This document shows, piece by piece, positions 6,540 to 8,873 of a DNA stretch of 8,873 nt. The stretch's first letter is position 1; every line of letters begins with the position of its first letter. Both the position numbers and the translations under genes were made by a program. A model generated the notes under the pieces. The model searched no databases, had not been told where the DNA came from, and was given only the letters and a program-made list of their open reading frames with translations. Origin of the DNA: Elusimicrobiota bacterium (GTDB lineage: Bacteria > Elusimicrobiota > Elusimicrobia > Elusimicrobiales > UBA9959); the NCBI GenBank assembly GCA_022703115.1, contig JAKLEK010000055.1:1-8873 (forward strand). The letters are read 5' to 3'.

Positions 6540-6568
6540 ATAATACATATTTTAAGCCATATATCCAA
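6540..6568 (-). promoter_or_regulatory. Promoter candidate for the GT2 operon
   Basis: Read on the - strand: TTGGAT (6568-6563), a 17-bp spacer and TATTAT (6545-6540), inside an AT-rich patch of otherwise GC-rich DNA. Transcription would begin near 6533 and give a leader of about 50 nt before the ATG at 6480. Confidence 0.6.
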
Positions 6569-6679
6569 AGCTGCGGCGGCGCCGGACCTGTATGTCGCTC
6601 GCGGCGCGGATCAAAAACGGCCTAAAGCACGAAGCTCTTTCCAGAGGCTTGTCAGGCTGTTAGACAGTCGGCCGGGTTT

Positions 6680-6701
6680 GTTGTATCATTGGTAATACAA
6701 C
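6680..6701. promoter_or_regulatory. 22-bp dyad, possible operator
   Basis: Perfect 7-bp inverted arms, GTTGTAT (6680-6686) and ATACAAC (6695-6701), flank 8 bp. There is no T-run after it, so an operator is likelier than a terminator. The rest of the 243-bp region 6481-6723 holds no credible gene, only the GT2 promoter on the other strand. The dyad overlaps the candidate -35 of the 6742 gene. Confidence 0.45.
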
Positions 6702-6718
6702 CTCGGTTCACGTATAGC
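6689..6718 (+). promoter_or_regulatory. Weak promoter candidate for the 6742 gene
   Basis: TTGGTA (6689-6694), an 18-bp spacer and TATAGC (6713-6718, 4 of 6 consensus bases). The -35 lies in the dyad at 6680-6701, so a bound protein would block it. The implied start near 6725 just leaves room for the ribosome site. Confidence 0.35.
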
Positions 6719-6730
6719 GTCCGTTGGTCC

Positions 6731-6737
6731 AGGGAGG
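6731..6737 (+). promoter_or_regulatory. Ribosome binding site deciding the ATG at 6742
   Basis: AGGGAGG, 4 nt before ATG 6742. It favours this ATG over the in-frame TTG at 6724, which lacks a ribosome site and would add only six residues. Confidence 0.8.
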
Positions 6738-6741
6738 ACCT

Positions 6742-8058
6742 ATGGCTGGCATTCTGTCGGCAGACATCTTAAAGCGCGGGCCGTTCCCGCTGTCCCTGCT
6801 CGCCGTACTCTCGACCCTCATAGCTGTTACGGCGTCTTGTTTCGCGGCGGACGGGCCGCCCCCGGCGAGGGCTATCGGCGCGGCGGACCTGGAAAAGGGC
6901 GTCCCGCTCCCGGCGCTCATCCGTCTGAAGGACATGGAGGAAACATATCTCGCCTCAGGCGAGAAGAACGAGTACCTTGAACGGTTAGGCATACTTTACT
7001 CCCGCACGGGCATGTACTGGCAGGCTCTGGAGTCTTTCGACAGGACTAAACCGCCTGGGGCGGCCTACCAGGAAAACGACACGGACTGGATAAGGGCGGA
7101 ACCGGCGCTGAGCGTCATCGCCGCCGCGGCCCGGGGACGCAAGGCGGTCTTCCTCAACGAGGCCTACCACGTTCCTCAGCACAGGATGTTCGCGACGCTG
7201 CTGATGAAAGAACTGAGAAAGGCCGGGTTCAGGTACCTTGCGGTCGGGAGCCTGAACGAGAGCGACAAGGAACTGTCCTCCCGCGGCTATCCGCTGATCT
7301 CACGGACCGGCTATTATACCGACGAGCCCGTCTACGGGGACCTCATACGTACGGCGCTGCGGCTGGGATTCAAAGTCGTTCCATACGAGGCGCCGGATAA
7401 GCCGTGCCTGCCTCCGCCGGAGGACCGGGCATATTGCCTTAACCTGCGCGACAGCACCCGGGCCCGGAACATTTTTTCCCGGACGCTAGGGGACGACCCG
7501 GAAGCCGGGGTGATGGTCCTGGCCGGCTACGGCCAGATAGACGAGAAAGGAAGTCCGGCATGGACCCCGATGGCGCGCGCTTTCAGGGCTGTTTCCGGGG
7601 TTGATCCCCTGACCATAGACCAGGTGGACCTCATGGCGCATTCCTCACGCGAATACGAGGACCCTCTCTATGACGCTATCCTGAACACAACGGTCATATC
7701 CGGCCCCAGCGTTCTGCGGGGACAGGACGGCAGGCTATGGACCGCTCCCTGGCGAAGGAACGCCTACGACATCCAGGTGGTGCACCCAAGAGCGGCATAT
7801 CGGCGGGGACGCCCGGACTGGCTGCTGGAAGGGACCGGCAGGAAGACATTACCGGTACCTGAGGACATATGCGGAGGCTCCTTCCCCTGCCTTATCCAGG
7901 CTTTTTATAAAGGCGAACCCTTTTCCGCCGTTCCCGCCGACCAGATCGTAGTCCAATGGAACGACAAGACCGCTCTGGCGCTTCCGGCCGGAGAATTCAG
8001 GGTGCGGGCGGTGGGGAAGGACGGAAAGACGCTGTCGGTCCGGCACATCAAGAACTGA
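6742..8058 (+). CDS. Secreted EreA/ChaN/Tiki-like superfamily protein, function unknown
   Basis: 438 aa from the ATG behind AGGGAGG. Residues about 14-36 form a Sec signal peptide (hydrophobic core SLLAVLSTLIAV, cleavage near CFAA; the Cys at 33 lacks a good lipobox), so the protein is probably periplasmic or exported. Residues 58-101 contain one TPR-like helix pair. The core starts with VFLNEAYHVPQHR (136-148), the E-x-x-H...H pattern of erythromycin-esterase-like and ChaN-like proteins, with E140, H143 and H147 as likely active or metal-binding residues. It continues with GYYTDEPVYGDLIRTALRLGF (190-210), VPYEA, and VLAGYGQIDE (259-268), where relatives as I recall them usually carry His in place of Q264. 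A C-terminal beta-rich part (about 340-438) follows. It stands alone, divergent from the GT2 operon and convergent with the peptidase gene. Members of this group are mostly unannotated, so no reaction is claimed. Confidence 0.75.
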   Translation: MAGILSADILKRGPFPLSLLAVLSTLIAVTASCFAADGPPPARAIGAADLEKGVPLPALIRLKDMEETYLASGEKNEYLERLGILYSRTGMYWQALESFDRTKPPGAAYQENDTDWIRAEPALSVIAAAARGRKAVFLNEAYHVPQHRMFATLLMKELRKAGFRYLAVGSLNESDKELSSRGYPLISRTGYYTDEPVYGDLIRTALRLGFKVVPYEAPDKPCLPPPEDRAYCLNLRDSTRARNIFSRTLGDDPEAGVMVLAGYGQIDEKGSPAWTPMARAFRAVSGVDPLTIDQVDLMAHSSREYEDPLYDAILNTTVISGPSVLRGQDGRLWTAPWRRNAYDIQVVHPRAAYRRGRPDWLLEGTGRKTLPVPEDICGGSFPCLIQAFYKGEPFSAVPADQIVVQWNDKTALALPAGEFRVRAVGKDGKTLSVRHIKN

Positions 8059-8060
8059 CG

Positions 8061-8096
8061 CCTCGGCGCGGACGGCCTGACCGTCACCGGCCGAGG
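8061..8096. terminator. Nested hairpin between convergent genes
   Basis: Outer arms CCTCGGC (8061-8067) and GCCGAGG (8090-8096) enclose inner arms GACGG (8071-8075) and CCGTC (8081-8085). It fills the 25-bp gap between the stop codons at 8058 and 8084 and reaches into the end of the peptidase gene. No T-tract follows on either strand, so it may stabilise 3' ends or pause polymerase without being a classical terminator. Confidence 0.4.
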
Positions 8097-8869
8097 GTCG
8101 CCGCGAACTCACCCCAGAGCGCATCCAGCTTCCGGCCGGTGTGTTTTTCCCATAGAAGCGGAGAGTAGGCGTGGGCGCGGCCGGCGGCGTTCAGCTCCGC
8201 CACCAGCGAGGCATCGTAGTTTTCAGAAAGATATTCCAGAAAAGCGGCCGTCGTCTGATAACCGTCCTTATACGACGCGGGGGTCCCGTCGGGATGCGAC
8301 GGGCTTACCGGACGGCGGTTCTCCGGCGGTTCGAACCGCCACCAGCGGATATGGTCCGCTATGCCCTCTACAAGCCAGCCCGGCGCCGGCGAGCCGCCCT
8401 GAACCGCGCCGTACTGCTGGACCACATGAGCCAGTTCATGGATAACGGAGCCGACGGCTTCGCTTTTCGGGTTGGACATCTGCGACCTTATCCAGGCGGC
8501 CATGACGGTTATTCTCGTTCCGGCTGTGTACGCTATTCCCTCTCCTTCGGCGATGGCGACGTGAACCTTGTCAGGCGGAACGAAACCTTCGGAGGGAAGC
8601 GCGGCGATCATCATCGGATACCATTTTTCCAGCTCCGGACGCAGCCTGGAAACGGCCCATGCCTCCAGGTCCGGGGCCTGGGAATGGTCTATGACTATCT
8701 CAAAAGCTGAGACACGCCCCTCACAGGGCGCGGCGGGAGGCGGAATATCCGCCTCGGAACCCTCTAATAAGGCCGTATTCAACGCCGTTCCAGGCCAGGC
8801 AGGCAAGGCAGCCCCGGCCGGGCCTGGAAGCGCAGAAAGGACCATAAGATATATCAGGGACCAGCGCAT
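8084..8869 (-). CDS. Secreted zinc metallopeptidase, basic secretory protein (BSP) family
   Basis: 261 aa, apparently complete: the ATG at 8869 opens a clear Sec signal peptide (residues 1-20, MRWSLIYLMVLSALPGPAGA, cleavage after AGA or nearby). The catalytic core is HELAH (144-148), with H144 and H148 as zinc ligands and E145 as the base, then WLVEGIADHIRW (165-176), where E168 is the probable third ligand as in gluzincin-type enzymes. HELAHVVQQYG plus GWLVEGIADHIRW is the signature I associate with the plant basic secretory protein family (Pfam PF04450, by memory). C-terminal helices around 205-215, QTTAAFLEYLS, also fit it. No anchor or binding domain is seen, so the protein is periplasmic or exported, and its substrate is unknown. 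Only 4 bp upstream lie in the window, so its promoter and ribosome site cannot be judged. It converges with the 6742 gene and need not belong to the polysaccharide locus. Confidence 0.85.
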   Translation of the reverse strand: MRWSLIYLMVLSALPGPAGAALPAWPGTALNTALLEGSEADIPPPAAPCEGRVSAFEIVIDHSQAPDLEAWAVSRLRPELEKWYPMMIAALPSEGFVPPDKVHVAIAEGEGIAYTAGTRITVMAAWIRSQMSNPKSEAVGSVIHELAHVVQQYGAVQGGSPAPGWLVEGIADHIRWWRFEPPENRRPVSPSHPDGTPASYKDGYQTTAAFLEYLSENYDASLVAELNAAGRAHAYSPLLWEKHTGRKLDALWGEFAATLGR

Positions 8870-8873
8870 GCAG

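Noticed and set aside
6657..6667. Small inverted repeat CTGT-TAG-ACAG
   Set aside because: The arms are only 4 bp and the loop 3 nt, which is expected by chance; it has no T-run or partner feature.
6465..6695. 76-aa + strand frame in the divergent intergenic region
   Set aside because: No ribosome site, no recognisable motif, and it overlaps the start of the GT2 gene and its promoter.
6724..6741. TTG start giving a 444-aa product for the EreA/ChaN-like gene
   Set aside because: It has no ribosome site, and the predicted AGGGAGG lies downstream of it, correctly spaced for ATG 6742.

Overview
The window looks like chromosomal DNA of a GC-rich Gram-negative bacterium. The evidence is Shine-Dalgarno starts, several Sec signal peptides, a predicted outer-membrane beta-barrel and an inner-membrane polysaccharide synthase. 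Codons such as ATA (Ile) and AGG (Arg) are used freely despite the high GC. The gene content is not that of an enteric bacterium. A deep-branching environmental phylum such as Elusimicrobiota would fit, but that placement is an impression and not something the sequence proves. No RNA genes, insertion sequences, phage genes or CRISPR arrays were seen.

Layout. (1) Positions 1-988 hold the 3' part of a very cysteine-rich repeat protein. It has five Cys/His/Pro/Asn blocks joined by acidic linkers and is closed by a strong intrinsic terminator. (2) Positions 1067-3659, + strand, are a two-gene operon behind a sigma70-like promoter: a membrane-anchored or secreted GH26-like glycanase, translationally coupled to a BcsG-type phosphoethanolamine transferase. 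(3) Positions 6480-3653, - strand, are a tightly packed four-gene operon: a cellulose-synthase-like GT2 without a PilZ domain, two tiny ferritin-like two-helix proteins, and a small outer-membrane barrel. The two operons converge and their last codons overlap by 7 bp. (4) Positions 6481-6741 are a divergent intergenic region with a promoter for the GT2 operon and a dyad in front of the next gene. (5) Positions 6742-8058, + strand, encode a secreted protein of the EreA/ChaN/Tiki-like type with no known function. (6) Positions 8869-8084, - strand, encode a secreted metallopeptidase of the basic secretory protein family.

How it fits together. The six genes at 1120-6480 make a coherent but non-canonical exopolysaccharide locus. 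The GT2 polymerises and exports a beta-glucan-like chain, BcsG would add phosphoethanolamine to it in the periplasm, the GH26-like enzyme would trim it, and the barrel may help it across or anchor it in the outer membrane. The usual bcs partners are absent from the window: PilZ domain, BcsB, BcsC, BcsZ (GH8), BcsE and BcsF. A GH26 enzyme, a small barrel and a pair of half-ferritin proteins take their places. This arrangement, and the Cys-rich multi-block protein beside it, are the best candidates for undescribed biology here.
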